Part shown: positions 36,311 through 47,150 of the stretch, one piece after another | How positions within the stretch are numbered: the first letter of the stretch is position 1 | Layout: every line of letters starts with the position of its first letter | Origin: Massospora cicadina | Lineage: Eukaryota > Entomophthoromycota > Entomophthoromycetes > Entomophthorales > Entomophthoraceae | Direction of reading: 5' to 3' | Length of the DNA stretch: 64,000 nt | NCBI GenBank assembly: GCA_022478985.1 | Contig: JAKSZP010009234.1 | Coordinates: forward strand, 62,001-126,000 | The notes under the pieces: model-generated | The model's input: the letters and a program-made list of their open reading frames with translations, nothing else | Database searches by the model: none | What the model was told of the DNA's origin: nothing | Program-made: the position numbers and the translations under genes

Positions 36311-36799
36311 ACTGGCAAACTTCATGTTCATGCAGTACCACCCTCTGACTGAACAGAGAAAAAAATAAAGAGGATTAGAGACGGGACGCTCTTTCTCCAC
36401 TACTTAAAAACTTATTTGTCCATGATGTTTCCAATGATTCACTTTGCATCATTCCCAGTACTCACCCCAATGACTTATAAATCAACAAACACTACAGTGT
36501 CTCAGCCTCAACCTGAGATAGAGAATCAAATAGTATAGACTTGGAGTTCCGCCAAGATGTACAAAAACCTTACGCCTGGAAAATCCTTTAGTGAAGTGGC
36601 AAAATTAAAGTCAGACCTGCAATGGATTTCGCAGCCCTAGAGGGGATGAACGTTGTGATTCCATTAGATAAAATTTTCTCAAAAGTATCCTCATGTCAGT
36701 GATGGTATTATCACTTTTCTTGATAATAAACAGCCTTTGGATGTTCATGTAATAAACACCGATGGCTCTTCTTATTTGGAGTGTATACTGAAATCTTTT

Positions 36800-37093
36800 T
36801 ATAGAAAAAACAAAAATTCAAGCAATTATAGATACTGGCGCCCCAGTCAATATAATATCCACCAAGCTCACGGCTACGCTTCTGCTGAAGCCTGATATAG
36901 AACATTGAGTAGTTTATGGGACTTAGGGGCACAGATCACTGTGTCAGAGGGCGCATACAGTACATTGCCTCTGAGGTTTGGTCTGGTAGGTACATCTACA
37001 TCGGTGGTAGTTCTGCCTAAAAATAAGTACAACATGTTGATTGGGGCCGCATTCATATGGCAATTTGGGGCAATGGTTGATATGGTGGAATAA
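36800..37093 (+). pseudogene. G2 retropepsin-type protease relic
   Basis: KIQAIIDTGAPVNIISTKL carries an intact DTG active site (Asp codon at 36831). After a frameshift near 36905 the second half reads VVVLPKNKYNMLIGAAFIWQF, the usual end segment. In Gypsy elements this enzyme cuts Gag-Pol. One frameshift and a stop (IEH then TGA) prevent expression as one piece. Confidence 0.85.
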
Positions 37094-37332
37094 AAATGTA
37101 ATTTTCTGGGACAACAGATCATCATTTAAATTACCACCAGCAAAGTCCCAAAGGACCCAATCCACTCCTGTCAAATTATTCTTGTATATAGCAACATCGT
37201 GATTCCTGTTTGATACCAGCTGATAAAGCGAAGGACCAGAACTCTTCATAACCAGATTTATGAGAACAACAATATTTTGCTACAGGCTGTGAACATTTTC
37301 TGTATACCTTCTGGGCATCAGGTCACATTAGG

Positions 37333-37348
37333 GACAGAGCTCAATTTA
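37333..37348. repeat. Left target-site duplication of Ld
   Basis: GACAGAGCTCAATTTA, repeated exactly at 42620-42635. In G2 this sits between protease and RT. Confidence 0.93.
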
Positions 37349-37366
37349 AATTTAAATTTATTGCGG

Positions 37367-37395
37367 GGAAGGCCGACCATGGGATGGACACTTCC
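37367..37395 (-). promoter_or_regulatory. 3' hairpin of Ld
   Basis: GGAAG/CTTCC stem around TGTCCATCCCATGGTCGGC on the minus strand. The loop matches other LINE 3' ends in the window; the stem sequence is unique. Confidence 0.72.
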
Positions 37396-37523
37396 AAATA
37401 TGACTCAGATGAGACAAGACTTAGTACCAGGGGAGGCACCCCAGAGAAGTGATGCTATCTCTTGTTGCCAGCGGGAACACCACTTATGGGAGGGGGAGGG
37501 AACGTGTGTAGGGGACGTAGCCA

Positions 37524-40500
37524 CTATTGAGCACGTGTGGAGGAAGGGGTCTGATTTGATGAACCAGACTGGGAACCAGGAGGAGACCAGCTGTCAGCGA
37601 CGCGGTGGGAGATATCCAAACATCCACGCTTGAAAGTGATCCACCAAATGAGACCGGAATCTGTGGACAGCTTCAGGGAGGGTGGGGATGGATCCAGCGA
37701 TGGCATCCAAGACAATCGTGTGGATAGTCCACATGGCGATTGCAACCACCAGAGCACGGAGGGAGGGTGGGAGGGGGAGGCCATTGATGAAGCAAACATA
37801 TCTCTTGACAGACTGAAGGGATGTGTTTGATCCTGGCCTAGCAGACGTTGGACTTCGCGCCATATTACTTTAGAGGTGGGGCACTTCTCCAGGCGGTGAA
37901 ACAGCGTTCCATACTGGCCACACACGACACAGGATGAGTGTAAAGCATTAGAGCGCTCAGCTGTACGATACACCCGCCTCAGGCAGCGCCACACATGGGA
38001 GCGGACTTGAGGCTGCAACAGAGGATGGTGTGCGTATTTCCAGATAGTCTTTTGGGTCTCAGTGGAATAAGGGATGTCCATCATGTCCAGGTAGTCCACC
38101 CTGGATAGGACTTGGGGTCGAATGGGGATCACACCATCATGGATGGGTAGCCCCTGTACCTCTTGTGTGAACTGAGGAGAGGGGCGGCCTCTTTGGGTTG
38201 TATGTCCACTAATACGAATTCTCCACTCTGCGCTTCGCATGGAGAGTAGGATTCATTTGTAGTGGGTTTTGGTCCTGTGAGGACCTGTGGCCGATGTGTG
38301 TGATGCGAGGTATTTCATCAGGGAGTGGGGGTTTGATGGATTGTTGAGGCCCAAGGCTCGGGAGAAGTTGAAGCAGGCCGCGCGGGACCAGTGTTGGGAT
38401 GGGAGTGTAGGAGCAGTGACGGCCGCAATCCAGGTGCCTAGGATCTTGGAGGCATGGGCTTTGAAGTCAAGTAGGCCCATGCCACCATGATGATGAGGGC
38501 CAAACATGACCTCTAGCCGTACTGGTGGAGGGCGGCCTGACCAAAGCCAACCTTGTAGCAAAGCATATAGGGATTTGAAGAAGCTTGGGGAGAAGGGGAT
38601 GGCGTGGGCTCTGAACCAGACTTTGGATAGGAGCATAGAGTTGGCAAGAACAACCCTGCCAGTGAGGGTAGTAGGGTGGGCTCTGAGAGAGGCGATTTGC
38701 TTCGTCACGTTGTCCAGTATATGGCACTCTATTACTGCTGACGCGTATCCACCTGCCTCCAACCACACGCCCAGATGGCGTACTGGTCCTATGGTAGGTC
38801 GTGGCACAAAGGGGAGCACCAGTGGAGCGGTGTGTTTTGAGTTAGTAAGTCGTGGACGTGGGCGAGCAGATGGGTCGGGTTGGAAACTACTTACTGGGGC
38901 CCAGCAGTTTTGAAACTGAACAAGGAGGATGATTTCAGTTTTGGAGGCGTTCAGTGCCGCGTTGCTTACCCGAGAATATTCCTGGATGAGGGCTTCAAGC
39001 GTGCGTGCATCTTTGTTATTAGACACCCCCACCACGCAATCATCTGCAAATGCCATCATCTTGACTGGGGTTTGGCCTGGCACATGGACCCCAGTGAGTT
39101 GGGCATTCACACTTTGCAGTAGTGGGTCAAGGCTGAAGTTGTATAAGAGTGGGCTAAGGGAGTCCCCTGTTGCAGGCCCCTTTGAGGACGGACTACTTCC
39201 GTTAGGAAACCTGGGCCGCGCACTGCCATTGTTGCAGATTCTGTGAGCAGCATCACCTAGTTGATGAAGCGGGGAGGTAGGCGGAATTGTTGGAGGCAGG
39301 CCCTAAGGTATTCCCAGTTTATTCTATCATAGGCCTTTTGTTGGTCCAAGAATACAAGTGCCCCAGAGGCTGTGGACTGACACACATTAGCCACAGAGTG
39401 CACGTTATCCCAAATTGACCTTCTGGGGATGAAACCAAATTGTTCTGGGGAGTTGGTGGCAGATGCTACAGTCCCTAAACGGTTAGCCATGATTTTGGTT
39501 ATAATTTTGGTGTCTGTGTTTGTTAGAGAAATGGGGCGCCAGTTGGCTTAGTCTAGCCTATCCCCTTTCTTGAAGAGTGTGACTGTAAAGGCCTCATGTC
39601 CTCCTGGTAGGAGGCGCGTTTCCAACAGGCTTTGGTTGAGGGAGGCTAGCAGCAATGGGGATATATTTAAAATATTTTTTGTAGAACTCATATGGAATGC
39701 CATCTGGGCCTGGGCATTTTCAGTTTGGCGCACCGCGAATGGTAGTCCATAATTCGTTCGGAGTAATTAAATTCATTATTTCCGGGTATCAGAAAATGGT
39801 GTGGATATGAGCTCAGTCGAGAAGTTCCGCCATTTTGGCTGACTGAATTGGTTCAGCTCGGTATAACTTGGAGTAATATCTTTGCATTTCGATTGCCACT
39901 TCGGCCAGTGTGTCCACAATAGAATTATCTGATCTTTGCACCTGTGTGCAGGCCACACTCTGGCATGGTGCAAAATTTTTTTTGAAGAAGTATGCAGTGC
40001 ACTTGTCGCCTTTAGTGATGCATGTGGCCCTGTATTGGACACAAACCCAATGTTTGTGTTGCCTTTCAAGTGCGTTGAGGTGGGCGGCTGCCTCCACCCA
40101 CTTCTGGCCCCATGCAGGGCTATATCCTGAGGCTGGAATGTTGGACTCCAAGTGGGCCAATTCCACCAGCGCATGTGATATAACCGCCAATGTGACTCGT
40201 GAGCGTCTGGATGAGAGATGGCAATAGTGGCGGATGGTGTCTTCTTTGAAAGTTGCCCATGTGGAAATGGGGTCCGCGCAAAACGGTGCAACAAACAATT
40301 TTTCCAAAGTTGCCTCTTCCACCCACGTGGAAAATCCTGGCAACGCGAGCTCTGGGGGGCGGATTTTGCACCAATGTGGGGCCTTTGCAACTGTGACGGG
40401 TAAGTGGTATGTTATCAAAACCAATCAGTGGTCGGAGAATTCTATTTTCGTTGTTTTGAAGTGGGAGATGTGGGGTTGGAATTTCACCGGTGCTAGAATA

Positions 40501-41095
40501 AGGTTGATGCGGGTCATGGACCTTAATTGGCCGTTGTGGATGTGGGGACGCGTCATGTTTTTGAGCAGCAGGGCATGTCACAGCAGCGCATCCATTAACC
40601 CAAGGGTGGCTTTTAGAACGTGTAGTTCTATGTGACCCTGTGGGGCGTGGGGTGAGGGCGGCCACCAGTCTGTTGGTGAGGTTAGCCAACAGTTCATGTC
40701 GCCAATTAGGAAAGAATTGGGGGGTAGCGGGAGGGATTTGACCAATGAGAAAAATTCCCAATGCTCATGTGCACCATTTGGGGCATAAATGTTGACGATT
40801 GTATGTGCAACATTGGCCCATGAGAAGGTGACAACAAGCACTCGGCCATTTAGGAATGTTTCTGAAGATGTAAATTTGAAAAAATTGTTTTTCCAAATTA
40901 GCACCCCATAGTGCTTCAACCAAAAGGATAGGGATGGTAGGAGCATTATTTTCCAAGCTTCCTCAGAACCTCATGGACAGTGGGACTCCTGGATGGCCAG
41001 GATATCCATTGGTAAATTGTGTTGTAAAAAACTCAGTTTCCTAGCCCAGGATGGGGAGGCTTTGAGTCTGGCGATATTCAGCATCCCTAGAGTGA
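37524..41095 (-). pseudogene. Ld ORF2 (endonuclease-RT-CCHC), several frame breaks
   Basis: Endonuclease: GMLNIARLKASPSWARK and ILAIQESH (about 40990-41085), GDMNCW near 40690, and an SDH motif near 40430 directly followed by TGA where Trp is expected. RT: LLPGGHEAF (39600), QFGFIPRRSI (39430), FLDQQKAYDRINW, then after a shift FADD intact at 39039-39050 within the 285-codon frame 38253-39110. Finger CVVCGQYG...HRLEKC lies near 37885-37935 in the frame 37524-38240. Breaks include the TGA at SDH, a stop near 39549 and shifts near 39130-39250 and 37800. Family role: target nicking and reverse transcription. Confidence 0.9.
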
Positions 41096-41172
41096 AGGTT
41101 CCCCCATTGCACCTTAGGTGCGAGGGGGTGGGACCCCAGGCCCACCAGCCTCTTCCAGGTCCCCATGGGCTT

Positions 41173-42351
41173 TCACAGCAGCGCGGGTATTAGCAGCAAC
41201 GCTATTGGGGTTTTTGTTAATTTTTGTGGAAGGAGTCGCGTTGGCTTTGGCCTTTGCTTTTTGTTTTCCCAACGTCGGACGAATTTTTTGCGGTGCGGAT
41301 AAGTTTGGTGCACCGTCGAGTGGGGCAAAAAAATTTTTTTGGTTGGGATAGGTCCCAAGTCAGTTTCGACCGGGGCTTGGGTGCAGCGAATGGGTGAGAT
41401 TGAATCTCCCATCAGATCCTTGGATTGAGTGGCCCATTTGGCATGGGCCTTCCAATCTGATTGGGTGATGGATTCCCAAGTTGCTTCCGCCATGAAGGTC
41501 TCCATGTCCTCCTGGCGTTGTGAGTGTTGGATGGTGGTGGTGGCCTTGGCCACTTCCTTGGCCGCGGTCCTATGGGCCTGCTTGGCCTTCTTCTGCTCCT
41601 GCGGGGAGATGGGCTTTACCAATAGGTAGCAGCCTTGTGCTCCCCACGGGAAAGCCTCCTTGGTGCTTGCGGTTGGTTCATAGTGCGCCTCTCCACTGGC
41701 CATGGCCGCTGAGGGGTGCTCTTGGAATGTGACGCCCTCTTTGATGGGGCATGTGTGCACCTTATGGCTGAACGCGTCACAGTGGGTGCAAATGGGGGGC
41801 GCGCTGTCCATGGTTACCCGGAATAGGTGGGTGGTGTGCCCTGCAATGTCAATAAAGGTGGAGTGCGGGATCTGGGTTAGGTCCTTCATGATCTCCTCAG
41901 TTGGGGTCAGAACTGCGATGGCTTTGCCAGTGCACAGGTGTGGCATCAGCGTGAAATGTTGCATTTCGAAAGATTGTATTTCACCATATATGGCGAGACC
42001 ATCTTTCAGGTGTTGCTCCAAAATGTCACATTTTACCGTAATAGGCAAAAAGTCAAACGTGAGGAAAATTTGGTTTGATTTTGTCCATCTGGTGCATTTA
42101 GTTTCAATGACCCATTGCCCTTCGGGGGGGTCGACCACTATGCGCACCACTGCAGCCTCATCTGCTGCTATTTTGCTTTTGAACCCTAGGTCCAGCCAAC
42201 TGCGCAACATGGAGTGAGGTGCAACGTACACTGCAGTCGGGAAAATTTTGTGTACATCTTCACAAAATTTTTCCCATAGGGCCATTTTTTGGATGTCCAG
42301 ATACACATGGACTCCAAATTCCACCGACAAAAGTGGCTGGGAATGTGGCAT
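41173..42351 (-). CDS. Ld ORF1 protein, 392 aa, intact
   Basis: The only long intact LINE frame in the window. ATG at 42351 (MPHSQPLLSV). Residues about 90-165 look like an RRM-type fold region (IFLTFDFLPITV...AIAVLTPTEE) and 188-201 are CTHCDAFSHKVHTC, a CX2CX4HX4C knuckle. A helical Lys/Ala/Gln-rich part and a basic C-terminus (RKKFVRRWENKKQRPKP) follow, fitting nucleic-acid binding. ORF2 begins about 80 bases downstream. In L1-like LINEs ORF1p coats the RNA and acts as chaperone. An uninterrupted frame within a dead ORF2 context suggests recent insertion. Confidence 0.88.
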   Translation of the reverse strand: MPHSQPLLSVEFGVHVYLDIQKMALWEKFCEDVHKIFPTAVYVAPHSMLRSWLDLGFKSKIAADEAAVVRIVVDPPEGQWVIETKCTRWTKSNQIFLTFDFLPITVKCDILEQHLKDGLAIYGEIQSFEMQHFTLMPHLCTGKAIAVLTPTEEIMKDLTQIPHSTFIDIAGHTTHLFRVTMDSAPPICTHCDAFSHKVHTCPIKEGVTFQEHPSAAMASGEAHYEPTASTKEAFPWGAQGCYLLVKPISPQEQKKAKQAHRTAAKEVAKATTTIQHSQRQEDMETFMAEATWESITQSDWKAHAKWATQSKDLMGDSISPIRCTQAPVETDLGPIPTKKIFLPHSTVHQTYPHRKKFVRRWENKKQRPKPTRLLPQKLTKTPIALLLIPALL

Positions 42352-42586
42352 GTTGATGTACTGGTTGCATCATGCTTGCCACGCGAGTATCTCCAGGGAA
42401 ATTGTGACTGCCAGTTTTTTTAGATTTTTTCTATTCCGCCAGATTCTCCGGGGCATTTTTGAACGTTAGAGGCCGCGGGCCTTCCACCTGCTCCTCTTGC
42501 CTTGCTTGCCCAACTGCTCCCAGACATGGGCGCAGACTAATCCCTCTATGAGATTATCAAACTAAATTTACCCTTGAATTGAATGG

Positions 42587-42606
42587 GTTGCAAAAGTGTT
42601 TGCAAC
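42587..42606 (-). promoter_or_regulatory. 5' hairpin of Ld
   Basis: Perfect 8-bp stem GTTGCAAA/TTTGCAAC with loop CACT, 13 bases from the 5' end on the minus strand. The preceding TTTTCTTTCTC equals the run before the Lc hairpin. Confidence 0.78.
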
Positions 42607-42619
42607 GAGAAAGAAAAGT

Positions 42620-42635
42620 GACAGAGCTCAATTTA
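42620..42635. repeat. Right target-site duplication of Ld
   Basis: Exact copy of 37333-37348; the G2 reading frame (TELNL) continues on this side as EIPEV. Confidence 0.93.
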
Positions 42636-43049
42636 GAAATCCCTGAAGTGCTATAAAGGGAAATTATGGTGCTCTACCAGCAATCATAGATTGAACTCCA
42701 TATGGCACCTGGACTACTGGTATCAGAGTAAGAGTAATTTAAGATATTGGTTGCGAACCTAGAGAAGGAGTCTATGGCGGTCCAAAGGCACCATGTGGTG
42801 GCTATTTACATCTGACTCCTATTGATGAGGCTCATTATACCACAACTTTCAGTCTTGGGAGGACCTCGGCTTACCTGTAAAACCACATCCAGCGTAATGA
42901 CTGGTTCTGCGTGAGGCTCTGACTGGGCTGTCAGAGGAACAGAAAGATAGGGTGATGGCTCTGTTTGAGAGATACCAAGGAAATTTGCATATAATGACCA
43001 CGATTTGGGCTGTGCGCATGAATGCGTGCATTGGGTGGACACAGGAGAT

Positions 43050-43590
43050 CACCCTCCTATCTGGTCACGGCCTATCCATCACTCCAAAGCTGCGGAAGAG
43101 GTTGTATCTGGGGAGGTAAATAAATTGATCAAACAAGGGTTTTTAGAGCCATCAAAGAGTCCATGAGCATCACAGGTGCTTATCGTTGATAAGAAAGATG
43201 GCACCAACTGGGTAGTTATTGACTATTAGAAGCTTAATAGCATTATGAAGAAAGATTCATATACTCTTTAACAAATTGATGACGCTTTGTATCGTCTGGG
43301 AGGTGCTAACTATTTTTCTGCCATGGACTTGATATAGGGGTACTGGCATATTGAGTTGGTGGTGGCGGAAAGGAGAAATGCACAATAATCACCAAAAAGG
43401 GGTTGTATCAGCCTACGTGTATGTCTAAAGGGCTGTGCAACGCCCCAGCTACGTTCCAGTGGGCTATGGACACCATCTTAGGTGACCTGAAGCTTTCCTG
43501 CGTTCTAGTCTACCTTGATGATATCAATATATTCTTGTGGACGTTCATGGAGCATCTCAGCCACTTAGTACAAGTGTTCCACTGACTTTC
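43050..43590 (+). pseudogene. G2 reverse transcriptase relic
   Basis: Well readable: PIHHSKAAEEVVSGEVNKLI, FLEPSKSP, LIVDKKDGTNWVVIDY, KLNSIMKKDSYTL, QIDDALYRLGGANYFSAMDL and GYWHIEL, with several in-frame stops. A shift near 43385 leads to GLCNAPATFQWAMDTILGD and the intact catalytic box YLDDINIF at 43511-43534. The domain is complete in extent but carries stops and one frameshift. Confidence 0.92.
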
Positions 43591-43934
43591 TGATGCTACA
43601 TAAAAATCAAGCCGCGAAAACGCCACTTTTTATGGAGCAATTGGACTACCTCTGGTTTGTAGTAGACTCAAAGGCTTAGACCTCAGCCAGAGAAGGGGAA
43701 GCTATATTCAAGATAACTCATCCCATTAATAAGCGGGATATTCAGGTTTTTTAGGGATGGTTATTTACTAACAGTGGTTCATTTGTAACTTAAGCCGTAT
43801 TGTAGCTCCGCTATTTGATCTATTAATGAAAAAAACCATTTTTAATTAGACTGAACCTTGTCAAAACGCATTTGATGTCTTACAGACCGCATTGGCTATA
43901 GTTCCAGTTTTGCAATACCTTAATTTAAAGTAGG

Positions 43935-44290
43935 ATTTTATTGTGCAAACGGAAACTCTTCTCTTTCTGCCTAGGGGTGGTATTATCTCAGGAAGATGAT
44001 GATGGTGTGGAGCACCCAATCACATATTGTAGCCGAATCTTAAATTTCCATGAACAGAATTACACTGTGACTGAGAAGAAATACTTAGTGCTGATATACG
44101 CATACAAACAGTTCTGGGTATACCTTATGGAGTAAAACTTAAAGTGGTAATAGATCATGCATCCTTGCGTTGGCTGCAGAATCTTTAGGAACCTGAAGGA
44201 TGGGTTATGCGATGCTCATTGATGCTCCAAGCTTATGACTTCAGGATGATACACCAACTGGGGACTAAACACCAGAACGAGTACTGTCTC
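43935..44290 (+). pseudogene. G2 RNase H relic
   Basis: LGVVLSQEDDDGVEHPITYCSR and NFHEQNYTVTEKKYL are the standard RNase H segments, followed by VVIDHASLRWLQNL, EPEGWVMR and LQAYDFRMIHQLG. The initial TDAS motif falls in a shifted frame. Confidence 0.88.
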
Positions 44291-44479
44291 TCATGATTAC
44301 CAACGGCTGTCATTACGGCGGATTTGGAAGACATAATGTACCAGAAGATGATTATGGGTAAATTTCGCAAAGAGCCGCCACACATGATCAAAGCGCTAAA
44401 CAAGCTTAGATTTGATGCCTTCTTGTGCAGTAAGGAACTATTTAAGAAACTTTGAAGAATTGGTGCTGAGTTTCCCAAA

Positions 44480-45470
44480 ACCTTCTGCTATCTCAACAAT
44501 TATAATGGATGCACACAAAGTGGTAGGTCAAGGAGGGTTGTAGAGAACGTTGGAAAGTTTTGTGACCACGATACTATTTGTAGAGTATGCATTTCTGACG
44601 TGCTTGAGATGGTCGCTTGTTGTCACCAGTGTCAATTAAAGAAACCTTTCCACAAATAAACTACCTACCAGCTGTTAAGCCCATTTCACGTGGCACACTG
44701 TTTCTCTTGATGTGGCGGGGCCTCTGCCAACTGGTGCAAACAACTTTTAGTATATACTATTAGCGAAAGATCACTTGACAATGTGGGTGGAAGCAAGAGC
44801 TATCAGCGATCTAGGGGCTGTCACTGCAGCAAATTTATTATAAAGTGTTTTATACAGCAACATGGATGTCCAAATTTTATTCTAACGGACAACGGAACAA
44901 ATTTTTATGTCACATGTCCTTCCCAAGTTGAATGAATTAAAAGCAATCTACGGGATCTTAACTACATCAACCCACCGTGAATTTAATGAGATAGTTGAAA
45001 GGGTTAATGGAACCTTAGTGAACATTCTCTGCAAGCATGTAAAGGATTGCCACTTTGAATGGAGTACCCTCCTATGAACAACCATCTTTGCTTATTATAT
45101 TAGCTACTCCTCGACAATGAGGAAGAGTCCTTTCCAATTACTTTATGGTAGCATCCAGATTTTCAAGCATTGCTATACTTCTTTGTGGAGGATAACGGGG
45201 GTAAACCACAGCATGATCTAACCAACTTAACAGACACAGTGAAAAAGTCTTCAAACCAAGGCTTATTCTACTAGCTTATCTAAGAATATTAGCAATCAGG
45301 TGGCTGCCAAAGTAGATGTAGTATACTAGCACAGTTCTTTGTAGGAGATTATGTCCTATTCCATGACCAAAAAGTATTTTAAAGGAAGAAAAAAACTTGC
45401 TAACATATGGACCAGACAATTTGAGATGATTGAGAAGATTGGTATCATGCCTACACCATTAAGGAACCTG
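44480..45470 (+). pseudogene. G2 integrase relic
   Basis: Zinc segment with CHQCQLKKPFHK near 44620-44655. Core: HGCPNFILTDNGTNF near 44862-44905 with the second Asp intact, and EIVERVNGTLVNIL near 44990-45030 with the catalytic Glu; then KSPFQLLYGS near 45125. C-terminal tail VGDYVLFHDQK near 45345. Frames shift between blocks. The order and all motifs fit Gypsy integrase. Confidence 0.88.
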
Positions 45471-45554
45471 TGGGAGGTCAGATTAGCAACCAAGTCACGA
45501 TAAGTTCCTGCGGCCTTATAACAATAAGGGGCTTATTGTCAAGACAAGGGGTAA

Positions 45555-46050
45555 TGCCAAGACATTATTATGACTGGATGCTAAGCCATGTATTTGGAAG
45601 ACTGTATTACAAATTGTAAAAGTGGGCCTCAATATTTGGTATTGAATTATGTCAAATCAAAGCAAGTTGACGGAGGCAATAATAGTTCAGCAAATAGAGT
45701 GAATACCGCCAGTGCTTCAATGATAAGAAAAAACCCCAAAAATTGTAGCGAATTAGAGTTACCAAGCTCAAGGGTCAAAACCAATCAAGAGTACTATGGG
45801 ATTAAGAGCTGATGGAGAGAATGGTAAGGAAAAAGACTTTTTGGATTAAAAGAGAGTAGGAAAGGCTTTAGTGAAAGTTGTCATTACTTTACTTATTTTA
45901 TAAATTGGTATTCGTCAGAGCGATAGGTCCTCATTTATATCTTTATTATTAGTAACAAGGATCAGCAATCCACGTATAGTCCATCCATTGCTAGTGGTTT
46001 TGAAACTGTGCAATCAGCTTAGCAATTCAATAAATACCGCCAAAAGTTGA
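45555..46050 (+). repeat. 3' LTR of G2
   Basis: Preceded by the purine run AAGACAAGGGGTAA. Starts TGCCAAGACATTATTATGAC and ends near AAAAGTTGATAGCAACA. Pairs with 33424-33912. Confidence 0.83.
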
Positions 46051-47150
46051 TAGCAACATTTCCCCCTACTTAAACAAATATCAGAGAACAAAAATATTTG
46101 GGGCAAATCAGATTTTGGAATATGTGGCTTCAGGATGGTACAGGGTTGTCAACCCTTTTAAGTTTTCCTAACTATTAAAATATTTTGCTGTAAAGCATAG
46201 ACTGATGAGTTGAGCTCAGAGTTTTTTAGGAATTGAAAACACTACTTTACTCTCATATTTTACTACCACACTACAGGATCACAGTCAATGTTAGTTACTT
46301 CATTATCCACTGGAAGCACATAGACAAAGGAAATGTGTTATCTTTTTATGTGGATTTAGCGGGAGTAAGAGTTTGTCATGGACACCTTGATTTTTGCCTG
46401 GTTAGGATAAAGAGCACTAGTAGTAGCACTTAGATCCAAGTTGGATTGGCTTAGTAGAGGAAGAAGTTTACTATATAAACCATCTGTTTGGAAACCAGTT
46501 TGTTTGAAAGCAAGCGCTTGGAGGATAGGTGCCATAATAAAGTTCTGGCATGATTGCGTCAGAATTCCATTAAATATCCTAATTTTGTAAAATTTAATGA
46601 GCGTCAGCATTTCTTCTGATATCTGACTGTTATGATGCCTCCCTAGCACACAAGTTCAATATTTAAAGGCAGGTGAGACTTTGGCTCAGTTTTGAGAGTG
46701 GTTCAATGTCTTACTGGATTAGGCCCAGGAGAGCAGTTAACACATTATTTACAATACCGGGGTGCAAGATTGATGATGGAGCCTCTTTATCTTTATTAAA
46801 CAAGTCATTGAAGTTGATAATATTATTTATCCTTAGCGTCATAGATTTTTTTATACAAGGCAATGTCAACTATAGTTTTATTAGGCGTTTGAATGGAATT
46901 ATCTTGGGTGTCAGCTTGGCTCAGGTTGGTAATCAATTTGGTACTCTCCTGTGGCCGCAGAGGCATAGCTGACACGTGATTACATTTTACTTAATGCAAT
47001 TTTTATGTTAAAGAATCCTTACTCTTCTTAAATTTAATTATTAGTTGGCGTTCATAACTGTTTTGTTTAACAAAAAGGGATCATAAAAAGTAGGCAGAAG
47101 TAAAATATCCCTTTTCTATTCATACAAATCGTTTCTCATATTGTCTTTGG
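46051..47150. other. AT-rich flank with a possible Gag fragment
   Basis: Near 46670-46725 the plus strand reads GETLAQF, one stop, then EWFNVLLD, similar to the helical core of retrotransposon Gag. It could belong to the element in which G2 landed. Nothing else is recognised. Confidence 0.4.

Larger units (their letters stand above)
37349..42619 (-). mobile_element. Ld: full-length LINE (5.27 kb) inside G2
   Basis: Exact 16-bp duplication; on the minus strand it has the 5' hairpin (42587-42606), an intact ORF1, an ORF2 broken into a few frames, the 3' hairpin (37367-37395) and an ATAAATTTAAATTT tail. Same architecture as Lc but clearly diverged, so a different subfamily. GC content is far above the flanking G2 sequence. 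ORF1 intact and RT active-site residues intact suggest it is young. Confidence 0.94.
33424..46050 (+). mobile_element. G2: Gypsy LTR retrotransposon, split by LINE Ld
   Basis: Two diverged direct repeats bound a plus-strand gag-pol: Gag knuckle (36269), protease DTG (36831), Ld insertion (37349-42619), RT (43050-43590), RNase H (43950-44290) and integrase (44480-45470), then the 3' LTR. Removing Ld and its duplication leaves about 7.3 kb. All domains are present but frameshifted. Wording of RT and RNase H is close to G1. LTR divergence is considerable, so the element is older than Ld. Confidence 0.88.

Noticed and set aside
37524..39490. Plus-strand frames over Ld as genes
   Set aside because: Antisense shadows of the LINE ORF2; the minus strand carries all RT motifs.
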